34,529 nt of DNA from NCBI GenBank assembly GCA_046541875.1, contig JBKHCL010000027.1, forward strand, positions 1-34,529, given 5' to 3'. The notes under the pieces are model-generated. The model had not been told where the DNA came from and made no database searches. It saw only the letters and a list, made by a program, of their open reading frames with translations. The position numbers and the translations under genes were made by a program. The stretch comes from CAZFPT01 sp046541875. GTDB taxonomy: Bacteria > Planctomycetota > Phycisphaerae > SM23-33. Positions 27,201 to 34,237 of this stretch are shown in pieces (positions within the stretch are counted from its first letter, which is position 1; each line of letters opens with the position of its first letter).

Positions 27201-29402
27201 CTATTCCTGACCCTTCAGGTATTCGTTGATCGTTTCGAGCCACTTCTTCGCGGTCGGGGCGTACTTACTGGTGGGATACTCAAACACCAGCTGCGAGCAC
27301 TTGTCTTTGGCCTTGGGATAATTGCCGTTGCGGAAGGCCACCACAGTCCATTTCATCAGCATCTGGTCCAGGAACTGCGCGTCGGGATAGTCCTGGAAGA
27401 TCTGGTCCAGCATGTCGTCGGCCTGCTTGTAGTCCTTGGTGGTGATGTAGTAATCCACCAGCTTCGCCAGCGACTTTCCGGCAAACTCGCTGTCGGGGTA
27501 GCGTTTCGCGCAATCGCGATAGGCCCGGATGGCGGGCTCGGCGTTCTCGCCCTGGGTGGTTTCCCGGCATTGGGCGATGTTGTACTGCGCCTCGGCCTTG
27601 ACCTGCGACTGCTCCAACTGCAGGATCTGCTCGAAGACCTTGATCGCTTCGCCGTAGTCCTTGTTCTCCATCTTCGCCTGGCCGATGCCCATCAGCGCCG
27701 AGTCCACGAACGGCGAGTCGGGGTAGAGCCGGCTGAACAACTGGCAGGTGGCGATCGCGGCGGGGTAATCGTCCTGGGCGACGTGCAGTTCCCACTTGAG
27801 CTTGAAGGCTTCCTCTTTCAGCGAAGCGGGGATCGGCGCCTGGATGCGGATGATCTCTTCCACGCGGGCCAGACCCTCGTTGGACTTGGTCTTCGCGCCG
27901 TCCATCAGGCCCATCGCCTTGAAGATGCGCGCCAATTCGAGATAGGCCGTCGCCTCGACGGCGTTTTTCTTGGCCCGCAAGACCGGGTCTGCCACCATCG
28001 ACTGCATCGCCCGCGGCTCGCCGCCCATCGAGTCGATGACGGTGGTCTTCGCGGTCGCGATGCGCGGGGCCTCGCCACCGATGTGCAGACGATCCTCGTA
28101 CGAGACGATCACCTCATCGTCAAGCCGGCAGCTCAGTACGTCATCGGAGCGGTCCGCCACATCGTCTTTCGTCACCGGTGCAATGAGAACCTTGCCACCA
28201 AACTCGCCGGTATGCACGACGTCGCCTTCGCCCAACTCGGTCAGTTCGACCATGACCTCGTCGCGGATTTTGTACTGATCTTCCTTGCGGTATTCGAGGT
28301 CTTCGGTGACGTCCCCCTCGCGGATGGCGTCCTCGGTGACGCGGTATCGGCTGATGAGCTTCACGAAGGTTTTCTGTCGCTTGGCGTCGGTGTCCAGGTC
28401 CGCATCCCGCAGCCGAATGAACAACGGCTGACCGAGGAACGCGGCGTCCACGCCGGACTCGAACGTGCCCATGGTGAAGTTCACCGCACCGGTGGAGACC
28501 ACCTTGGTCTTCTTCACGCGGGGGACGTCCTTCTGCCCCGAGCGGGTGTTGTCGTCCAGGTACGTGGTGGTAATCTCGTCGCCGCCGATGACCTGCAGCT
28601 TGCCGTCGCCTTTGACGGGCCGGCCGATCTCGGTGGGCACCCAGCCGATGAACATCGCCCGATCCAACGAAAGCGGCTCAATCTTCACCGTTTCCTTATC
28701 GCCCCGGGAGGTCTCGATGGAAATCGTGGTCTCTTCACCCATACGGTGGAGAATCGGCAGGTCGGCGTCGGCGATCTTCACGTAGAAGCGATGGCCCGCT
28801 TCGACGTATTTGGTCGTCGGGCTGTCGGGATCCACGAACGTGCCCACCAGCGACAGGGCTCGGATCGCCTTGCTCCAGTTGCTCTGGGAGAAGTGACACA
28901 GCCCGATGTAGTAATACGCCTGATTCGCCCACACCGTGTTGGGGTATCCGCTTGTGATCTTGCGGAGCACCGGGAAGGCCGCGGAGTACTGACGAATGTT
29001 AAAGTAGCTGACGCCCGTGAGATACATCGCTTCGAGATACACCTCGCGCGTCTCGGAGTCGAGCTTCTCGCCGGTCTTCTTCAGCCGCCACAGCGGACGG
29101 AAGTAGTCGACGGCTTTGGGATACTGGTGACGCTCCGCGAAGTGCTTGCCCAGCGCCAGATACGCCTTGTTGCGCACCTGCGTGTCGGGGAACTGCTTGA
29201 CGACGCTTTCGAGCATCTTCACGCCGCGATCGTACTCGCGGACCGCCAGCAGTTCGGTCGCCTTGTCGTACCGCATCCGAGCGATGCGTTCGTCCTCGCT
29301 CATTTCAGGCCTGCGGGTCTTCGCCTCGCGGGCAGCGTAGGCGATCGACAAAGCGAGCACCACCACAGCCGCAGCCAATGGAATCCATCGTGTCTTTTTC
29401 AT
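27201..29402 (-). CDS. Exported TPR protein with beta modules (733 residues)
   Basis: The N terminus (MKKTRWIPLAAAVVVLALSI) is a signal peptide or signal anchor. Residues about 45-200 form TPRs (for example DKATELLAVREYDRGVKMLE). The middle holds two beta modules related to those of the neighbouring giant protein, with signatures DRAMFIGWV (near 247) and VHTGEFGGKV (near 395), each followed by a GD-x-(I/V) stretch and a Y-x-D turn. The C-terminal third (about 480-733) is a second TPR array of the CpoB/BamD type, including DSALMGIGQAKMENKDYGEA. The ATG at 29402 is preferred; an ATG at 29417 would overlap the upstream gene. The gene is four bases downstream of the first TPR gene and two bases upstream of the giant gene, a tight operon. 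Confidence 0.85.
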   Translation of the reverse strand: MKKTRWIPLAAAVVVLALSIAYAAREAKTRRPEMSEDERIARMRYDKATELLAVREYDRGVKMLESVVKQFPDTQVRNKAYLALGKHFAERHQYPKAVDYFRPLWRLKKTGEKLDSETREVYLEAMYLTGVSYFNIRQYSAAFPVLRKITSGYPNTVWANQAYYYIGLCHFSQSNWSKAIRALSLVGTFVDPDSPTTKYVEAGHRFYVKIADADLPILHRMGEETTISIETSRGDKETVKIEPLSLDRAMFIGWVPTEIGRPVKGDGKLQVIGGDEITTTYLDDNTRSGQKDVPRVKKTKVVSTGAVNFTMGTFESGVDAAFLGQPLFIRLRDADLDTDAKRQKTFVKLISRYRVTEDAIREGDVTEDLEYRKEDQYKIRDEVMVELTELGEGDVVHTGEFGGKVLIAPVTKDDVADRSDDVLSCRLDDEVIVSYEDRLHIGGEAPRIATAKTTVIDSMGGEPRAMQSMVADPVLRAKKNAVEATAYLELARIFKAMGLMDGAKTKSNEGLARVEEIIRIQAPIPASLKEEAFKLKWELHVAQDDYPAAIATCQLFSRLYPDSPFVDSALMGIGQAKMENKDYGEAIKVFEQILQLEQSQVKAEAQYNIAQCRETTQGENAEPAIRAYRDCAKRYPDSEFAGKSLAKLVDYYITTKDYKQADDMLDQIFQDYPDAQFLDQMLMKWTVVAFRNGNYPKAKDKCSQLVFEYPTSKYAPTAKKWLETINEYLKGQE

Positions 29403-29406
29403 GGCG

Positions 29407-31143
29407 TTATTCCACATCCACTCCGCCCCCTGTCTTGACGTTCATTCGTTCCAGCTCATTGTGAGCATCGCTGGACTCCGAACTCTTCGGATATTTCTTG
29501 AGTACCGCCCTCAAAGCGGCGACGTACGACGTGTTGGATCGCTTCTTTCCGCCACTTCGCCCGTGAACCCGGGCAATCGCCAAAGCAGCACGCGGAGAGA
29601 CCTTCTTGAAGAACGCCTCGATCTCCTTGAGCTGGGCGATGGCTGATTTGGGCTCGCCGGCCTTCTCGTAGCAACTGGCGATCGCCCAGAGCGTCTCCGG
29701 CGGATCATCGGCCTGGCGATAGCAGCGGATGGCGTCCTTGTATTTCTTGGTGGACTCGTACAACTCGCCGGTAATCCACAGCGCCTCGCGGGCATAGTCG
29801 GGAATGTTCGCGACTTCCTTGCCCAGCTTGATACCCTTTTCGTACTCGCGGGCCGACTTGTAGCCGCGGAGCAGCACCATCTGCCCGAGGTCCTTGTCCT
29901 TGAAGCTCTGACAGATCGCCTCGGTGATCTTGATGTCCTTGCGGGCCATGTAACCGGCCAGGTCGGTCTTCTGCTCGTCGGTGAGCTTGCCCAGCTCGAT
30001 CTTCTCGAACACGTTGGCGGCCATTTCCTGCTCGCCGACGTCTTCGTAAAGCACCTTCATCAGCGTGATCAGCTGACCGTTGGTCATTTTGTCCAGGTCC
30101 AGCTTCCGGTAGTACTCGTTGACCTTGGTCTCGTGTTCGGCATACAGGCGGATCCAGCGGATCGTCCGCCCCCAGGCGCCCTTCTCCTGATAGTTGGCGT
30201 ACTGGTTGTCCAGGCGTTGGAACCACTTTTTGCGGTCCGTCTCGTGTTGATAGTGGTAGTTGGCCAGGTCGATCTGGAACTCGTCGTCTGAAGGGAACTT
30301 CCCCTCCATCTGCTGGGCCCAGTAGCGGTAGAACCGCTTGCGGCGGTCGGTGTCGTCCTTGTCCCACCACTTGCCGAACCGCTCGACGCGGTGGCGGATC
30401 ATCTTCCAGTAGTCCTCGTTCTTGATCGTCTCGCCGTCGATGTTCCTCGGTCGGCCGTGGAAGGTCTTGACCTTTTCGTAGAACTCCCGCAACGACTCTT
30501 CGTTGGGGTTGGTGGCGATGTAGTACTTCGCCACCTCGTCTATGGCGTGGTCGGCAGCCGAGGAATTGCTCCGGCGGAAATCGATCGCCACCTGCTTGTA
30601 GTAGGGGATCGCCTTGGAGACCTCATTGGTCTCGGCAAGATGGTCGGCCAGGCGGTTAATCGCCGTGGCTGCAAGCACATGCGTTCGATAGTCCTTGTCG
30701 CGGGCCATCTCCGACCAACACTTCATGGCGTCCTTCTTATGGCCGTTCTCCCAGTGGGCCAAACCTTGGAAGAACAGCGCCGCCGAGGCGTACTTGATGT
30801 GGTTGGGGAAGTAGTCCAGGACCTCGTTGTACTCCTTGATCGCCTTGAACCGCTTGCCGTCCTTGTGCAGACAACGGGCCTTGCGCAACACCGCGTAGGC
30901 GACGATCTTGGAGCGCGGATACTCCATCAGGAACCGCTTGTACAACGGCAGCGCGGTGCGATAGTCATCCTTGCCGTAAAGCTTGTCAGCCTTGTCGATG
31001 AGCACGCCTTCGAAGGTGTCCAGCTTCTTCCGCTCGTCGCTGGAGAGAGCCACCTCGTGGTCCTTCCAGTTGCGACCGGCCTTGGCGGCCATCGCCACCA
31101 GCAGGACAACCAACAGGCCTGTAAGCAGTTGTGATCGTTTCAT
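29407..31143 (-). CDS. Exported TPR protein (578 residues), first gene of the cluster
   Basis: A signal peptide (MKRSQLLTGLLVVLLVAMAA) leads into a protein that is nearly all helical. TPR units are clear at about 50-200, for example DKLYGKDDYRTALPLYKRFL and FKAIKEYNEVLDYFP, and again near 440-570 (YKDAIRCYRQADDPPETLWA). The middle is Trp/Tyr-rich and helical, much like the N-terminal solenoid of the giant protein. TPR arrays of this kind bind partner proteins, so this is probably a periplasmic scaffold. The start has AGGAAG about seven bases upstream of the ATG at 31143. It is the first gene of the run, following a 164-base intergenic region. Confidence 0.85.
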   Translation of the reverse strand: MKRSQLLTGLLVVLLVAMAAKAGRNWKDHEVALSSDERKKLDTFEGVLIDKADKLYGKDDYRTALPLYKRFLMEYPRSKIVAYAVLRKARCLHKDGKRFKAIKEYNEVLDYFPNHIKYASAALFFQGLAHWENGHKKDAMKCWSEMARDKDYRTHVLAATAINRLADHLAETNEVSKAIPYYKQVAIDFRRSNSSAADHAIDEVAKYYIATNPNEESLREFYEKVKTFHGRPRNIDGETIKNEDYWKMIRHRVERFGKWWDKDDTDRRKRFYRYWAQQMEGKFPSDDEFQIDLANYHYQHETDRKKWFQRLDNQYANYQEKGAWGRTIRWIRLYAEHETKVNEYYRKLDLDKMTNGQLITLMKVLYEDVGEQEMAANVFEKIELGKLTDEQKTDLAGYMARKDIKITEAICQSFKDKDLGQMVLLRGYKSAREYEKGIKLGKEVANIPDYAREALWITGELYESTKKYKDAIRCYRQADDPPETLWAIASCYEKAGEPKSAIAQLKEIEAFFKKVSPRAALAIARVHGRSGGKKRSNTSYVAALRAVLKKYPKSSESSDAHNELERMNVKTGGGVDVE

Positions 31144-31307
31144 GGGAATCTTCCTGACTCACAAAATACGCAGGGAGCGAGGTCTTCTGCGAAGTCTCCC
31201 CTGTAGAACCGGATCAGGAACCGGGGGTTTCGCTTCAGATTGAATACACGCCCGACAATTTTCCCGCCGCCGGGAATGCACATAAGGAAGCAGCCGCCCT
31301 GTGGATT

Positions 31308-32669
31308 TCAGAGATTCCGATACAGCTGGAACGTCTCCGCCGCCAGATCCGTGATGCGGACCTCGTCGTAGCCGCGAAGGCTGGTGCGAAGCGTGTTGTT
31401 GAGCCGATCCGTCCATCGCGCGGGAATCCCGCTGGCCCCGCGCATCATGCCCACGATGGAGCCCACCGTCGCGCCGTTGCAGTCGGTATCGAACGCCGCC
31501 TGGACGGCCATCCCCACGCTCGGCCCGAACTCGCCCTCGCCCCACAGAAGGGCCGCCGCGCAGATCATCGCGTTGGAAATGGTGTGGCACCAGTGATGGG
31601 GGTTGTGGTCGTCCCAACGCTCATGGATCCGTTCGACGGCCTGGTCGTGGGTGAGCCCCTCGTCGTACCAGGCGAGGACCTCCATGATGTCGGCGTGGAG
31701 GCGCGAGCTTTCGGGAATTTCGCTGAGTCCGGCCGCCAGCAGCGCGGGGGGCTCGTCCTGGCAGCAGGCCGCGGCGATCAGGGCGGCCATCAGCATCTCG
31801 CCGTAGATCCCGTTCTTCACATGCGAGATGCTCGCGTCGCGGAAGGCCCACTCAGCCGCCCGCTGAGGATTGCCCATGTTCACGTAGCCGAAGGCGTCGG
31901 CGCGGATCTGCGCTCCGATCCACTCGCGGTACGGGTTGCCCTCGATGGCCGACCGCGGCGGCAGGAGCGTGTTCGCGAGGTTCCGGTAGGCGACGCGCTC
32001 GGCGGTGCAGGTGCTCCCCAGCGGGATGTTCGCCAGCCAGAACTGCCCCACGTGGCGCGGAGTGAAATCGGCTCCGTGTTTCCGGACGATCAGGTGTCCG
32101 GTGAGCGTGTAATTCGTGTCGTCGTCGACGGGCATGTAGTTCAGCTTGTCGCACCCGTCGCGGGCGACCAGGTCCGGGAATTCCTCCGCCACCTTGCCGC
32201 GTCGCCCGAACCGGATGTAATCGCGCACGGGCCACTGCTTCGTCGCCTTCAGGAACGGCCAGAAGCGGTCGGCTTTAACACCCTCGGCCGCCTTGCCGAG
32301 AAAACAGCCGATGCACCGTCCCAGCCATGCGCCACTCAGGCGGTCCTGCAACTCGCCCAACGGGGGGACGTTCTTGAACGAGCGGGGCCCGCGCGGGCGA
32401 AGCGTGCGAATGCCCTTCAGGTCCGACGGTTCGACAAACTTGAAGTCGGCCCGCAGGGGCAGCAGCTCCCCCTCGTGGAGCAGATCGCGGGCCTTGTCCT
32501 GTCGGCCGGGCGTCGCCAGGTCATCGGCGTCCATGCGGATCATCCGTCGAAACCGCCGCCGCAGGGACGTTGGGATGTCCTTGCCTTCGTCGTGCAGCTG
32601 CTGCAACTCCGTCTCCAGGTCGTGGCTGTCCAGCCACAGCCACGGGTTCCTCATAATCGCGTCGCTCAT
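31308..32669 (-). CDS. ADP-ribosylglycohydrolase family protein
   Basis: This 453-residue protein belongs to the ADP-ribosylglycohydrolase (ARH/DraG) fold family, whose members use two metal ions to release ADP-ribose; some relatives probably act on other glycosides. Signatures are GAWLGRCIGCFLGKAAEG (starting near 113), the metal-binding VDDDTNYTLTG (Asp182-184) and the second metal site FDTDCNGATVGSIVG (Asp394, Asp396). An N-terminal extension of about 110 residues precedes the domain. The ATG at 32669 is chosen because GAGGA lies a few bases upstream; the open frame extends to 32789. No signal peptide is seen. It is next to, but separate from, the TPR/Exb run. Substrate unknown. Confidence 0.88.
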   Translation of the reverse strand: MSDAIMRNPWLWLDSHDLETELQQLHDEGKDIPTSLRRRFRRMIRMDADDLATPGRQDKARDLLHEGELLPLRADFKFVEPSDLKGIRTLRPRGPRSFKNVPPLGELQDRLSGAWLGRCIGCFLGKAAEGVKADRFWPFLKATKQWPVRDYIRFGRRGKVAEEFPDLVARDGCDKLNYMPVDDDTNYTLTGHLIVRKHGADFTPRHVGQFWLANIPLGSTCTAERVAYRNLANTLLPPRSAIEGNPYREWIGAQIRADAFGYVNMGNPQRAAEWAFRDASISHVKNGIYGEMLMAALIAAACCQDEPPALLAAGLSEIPESSRLHADIMEVLAWYDEGLTHDQAVERIHERWDDHNPHHWCHTISNAMICAAALLWGEGEFGPSVGMAVQAAFDTDCNGATVGSIVGMMRGASGIPARWTDRLNNTLRTSLRGYDEVRITDLAAETFQLYRNL

Positions 32670-32710
32670 GGCGTCCTCGCAATCGGCTTCGGCCTCTGGG
32701 TGTCCGGTCC

Positions 32711-32739
32711 TGTATATCGTTGGTGGCGCCGAAACACAA
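32711..32739 (-). promoter_or_regulatory. Weak candidate promoter of the ADP-ribosylglycohydrolase gene
   Basis: On the minus strand TTGTGT (32739-32734) and TATACA (32716-32711) are 17 bases apart, about 42 bases before the start. The matches are modest. Confidence 0.3.
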
Positions 32740-32898
32740 ACGACCCCGGCGATTTGAGCTCCGCTGCCCGCTGCGTGAATGGATCGCATTCATCCGTGCT
32801 GAAGGGGGTGGAGCCCGGGAAGCAACACACAGCGTCTTGTCGCCACCGGGCGAATCGGGTATTCTCCGCATCGGAATCGCCGTCCGCGGCGGTCCCGC

Positions 32899-32971
32899 GG
32901 GCCTGTAGCTCAGCGGTTAGAGCAGGGCACTCATAATGCCTTGGTCGGGGGTTCGAATCCCTCCGGGCCCA
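32899..32971 (+). tRNA. tRNA-Ile2 (anticodon CAU), lysidine type
   Basis: All arms fold: acceptor GGGCCTG/CGGGCCC, D stem GCTC/GAGC, anticodon stem GGGCA/TGCCT with loop CTCATAA (anticodon CAT at 32932-32934), and T stem GGGGG/CCCTC with loop TTCGAAT. The discriminator is A and CCA is not encoded. A CAT anticodon can mean elongator Met, initiator Met or Ile2. The paired first base and the ordinary anticodon stem exclude initiator, and the close match of the central part (ACTCATAAT, TTGGTCG) to known ileX favours Ile2, where C34 becomes lysidine; elongator Met is the alternative. Confidence 0.93.
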
Positions 32972-32972
32972 G

Positions 32973-33399
32973 TCTTCGTTCGCCGCGAGCTCTTCTCGCG
33001 GCGGGCGAGGGCTGTCACGTCGTAGCCGAAGGCGGAGACGGACATTGCATTGCTGAATGCGGCGAACTTCGTCTCGGCAAGCCTCAATCCCGCAGAATCC
33101 ACCCCGGCGGGCCGTCGCGCTTTCGGCCAGTGTTCAAAGGGTTCTGCGATCCTTGCCCGATCCGCCTCAGCCGGACGCTTGGACGCGCTCCGCCCCAAAA
33201 CGCCCCATATCGGCCCCGGAAGTCTCTCTATCGCCCGAGAATCTCTGTTCCGCTTGGTCAACCCCCAGCGCGTCCAAGGCTCCGCAAGTCGTTGATGCAA
33301 ATGCTCCTAGCGCAAAAGCCGAATTCTTGGTCGCGCCGGGTTCCCAATGATATGGCAGCTCATGCAAGTGCAACGGCAAACCCCTCGACCAAAGGCTTG
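32973..33399. other. Region without a convincing gene between tRNA and HTH gene
   Basis: No reading frame here has a credible start and family. The frame on the minus strand ends inside the antisense of the tRNA and is spurious. Base composition is less GC-rich in its right half (33290-33400). A perfect 9-bp hairpin, CGCCGCGAG/CTCGCGGCG with loop CTCTT, lies at 32981-33003 directly after the tRNA. The stretch may be a remnant of an element integrated at the tRNA. Confidence 0.4.
32981..33003 (+). terminator. Strong hairpin 9 bases after the tRNA
   Basis: A perfect 9-bp GC-rich stem (32981-32989 with 32995-33003) with a five-base loop follows the tRNA. It probably ends or protects the tRNA transcript; no T-run follows. 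Confidence 0.5.
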
Positions 33400-33429
33400 T
33401 TGACAGCAATCGCTAAACGCGGCTATGAT
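33400..33429 (+). promoter_or_regulatory. Strong sigma70 promoter of the HTH gene
   Basis: A perfect TTGACA (33400-33405) and TATGAT (33424-33429) are separated by 18 bases. A start near 33436 leaves a 48-base leader, with a small hairpin GGGGC/GCCCC, before the ATG at 33484. It is the best promoter match in the window. Confidence 0.75.
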
Positions 33430-33483
33430 CGCACCTCGTGGACATGGGGGCACCAAAGCCCCGTGCCTCGAAGGGCAAAGTGC

Positions 33484-33714
33484 ATGGCCAAGTCGCAGGA
33501 CGACATCATGACCCTCGACGACCTGGCGGCTTACATCAAGCTGTCAAAGTCGTCGCTGTACAAGCTCTGCCAGGCCGGGAAGGTGCCCGGCACGAAGGTC
33601 GGGCGGCACTGGCGCTTCCACAAGGACGTGATCGACACTTGGATCAAGGACGGCGTGCCACCGACCCAGCCGTATGGCCGGGATGTATGCCGCCGCAAGC
33701 GACCGAAGCAGTAA
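33484..33714 (+). CDS. Excisionase-type helix-turn-helix DNA-binding protein
   Basis: This 76-residue protein is a compact MerR-like/excisionase HTH domain (about residues 9-57): MTLDDLAAYIKLSKSSLYKL is the helix-turn-helix, followed by the wing GTKVGRHWRFHKDVIDTWI, a pattern shared by the 'excisionase family DNA-binding' group. Such proteins act as directionality factors of integrases or as small regulators. The C terminus is basic (CRRKRPKQ). The start at 33484 is chosen from the promoter at 33400-33429. No integrase is seen in the window, but the gene lies 500 bases from a tRNA and just before intron remnants, so an origin from an integrated element is possible. Confidence 0.88.
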   Translation: MAKSQDDIMTLDDLAAYIKLSKSSLYKLCQAGKVPGTKVGRHWRFHKDVIDTWIKDGVPPTQPYGRDVCRRKRPKQ

Positions 33715-33848
33715 CCGGAGACCAGGCAGAGGAAATCAACGCGGAGAACCGTTTGACACCAAGGCCACCATCAGAGCAGGAGACACGCAGGGATCGCATC
33801 GATCCGATGCTGGCCGCATCGTGCCGGACACGCAGCGAGTAGACTTGA

Positions 33849-34157
33849 CGCAGTGAACGAGGCCGAACGGCCTGGCAGGCTTCGCATGGACACGCGAAGC
33901 CAACGGCCCGCGCTGCCGACCGCGCGGCGCTGGAGAAGAAGCTCAAGGGCCACTACGCGTATTACGGGATTACCGGCAATTACGCGGCCCTGTTGGGCTT
34001 CTACAAAGGCGTCCTGCGGAGCTGGAAGAAGTGGCTTAGCCGACGTTCGCAGAAGGCGCACATCAGCTGGGCCCGGTTCCATCGGCTGTTGGAGCAACAC
34101 CCGCTGCCTCGGCCGGTGGTCGTCCACTCCGTATGGCCTCGCGTAGCGAAGCGATGA
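33849..34157 (+). pseudogene. Group II intron reverse transcriptase/maturase, C-terminal remnant
   Basis: The frame following a stop at 33846-33848 encodes the last part of a group II intron-encoded protein. The recognisable part begins near 33918 and contains LKGHYAYYGITGN, WKKWLSRRSQ, ISWARFHRLLEQHPLP and VVVHSVWPR, which are the maturase (GIIM) and terminal signatures of these proteins; the normal protein has 400-600 residues. The reverse transcriptase domain with its YADD motif is absent from the window. The preceding 60 residues or so are not recognisable. The stop at 34155-34157 is followed by the intron's domain V and VI, in the normal order. The protein cannot be active. Confidence 0.87.
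33861..33901 (+). repeat. Two consecutive perfect hairpins at the broken edge of the intron remnant
   Basis: GGCCGAACGGCC (33861-33872) folds as a 5-bp stem with loop AA. Six bases later GGCTTCGC (33878-33885) pairs with GCGAAGCC (33894-33901) around an eight-base loop. They may be structured intron RNA or the scar of the deletion that removed the reverse transcriptase. Confidence 0.5.
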
Positions 34158-34163
34158 TTCGAG

Positions 34164-34237
34164 GAGCCGGATGCGACAATTCCGCACGTCCGGATCTGCG
34201 GGGGCCCCGGGTGAGCAATCACCCGGGGCTACCCAAC
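34164..34237 (+). mobile_element. Group II intron domains V and VI and 3' splice end
   Basis: Domain V spans about 34164-34196: the outer stem pairs GAGCCGGA with TCCGGATC (one G-A mismatch), the catalytic AGC lies at 34165-34167, and the inner TGCG/CGCA stem and two-base bulge (CG, 34187-34188) are in place. The usual GNRA tetraloop is replaced by a seven-base ACAATTC. Domain VI has an 11-bp stem (34204-34214 with 34219-34229, loop GCAA) and an unpaired TA before the closing CCC. A34231 is the likely branch point, so the intron should end with AC at 34237. Confidence 0.82.

Noticed and set aside
24280..27210. A 976-codon open frame on the plus strand opposite the giant protein gene, and similar long antisense frames at 19321-21471, 21538-23184 and 27570-29438
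   Set aside because: They are mirrors of strongly biased GC-rich codons on the real strand, have no recognisable domains, and read as His/Val/Leu/Gly-rich low-quality sequence.
31240..31290. GC-rich hairpin CCCGCCGCCGGG near AATTTT as a terminator of the ADP-ribosylglycohydrolase gene
   Set aside because: The stem is only four pairs and the A/T stretch follows on the wrong side for a T-run on the transcript strand.
32917..33300. A 127-codon minus-strand frame ending in GPGGIRTPDQG
   Set aside because: Its C terminus is the antisense of the tRNA, a well-known source of spurious proteins.
33438..33842. A 134-codon frame overlapping the HTH gene
   Set aside because: It is a shifted frame of the HTH gene with no recognisable domain.
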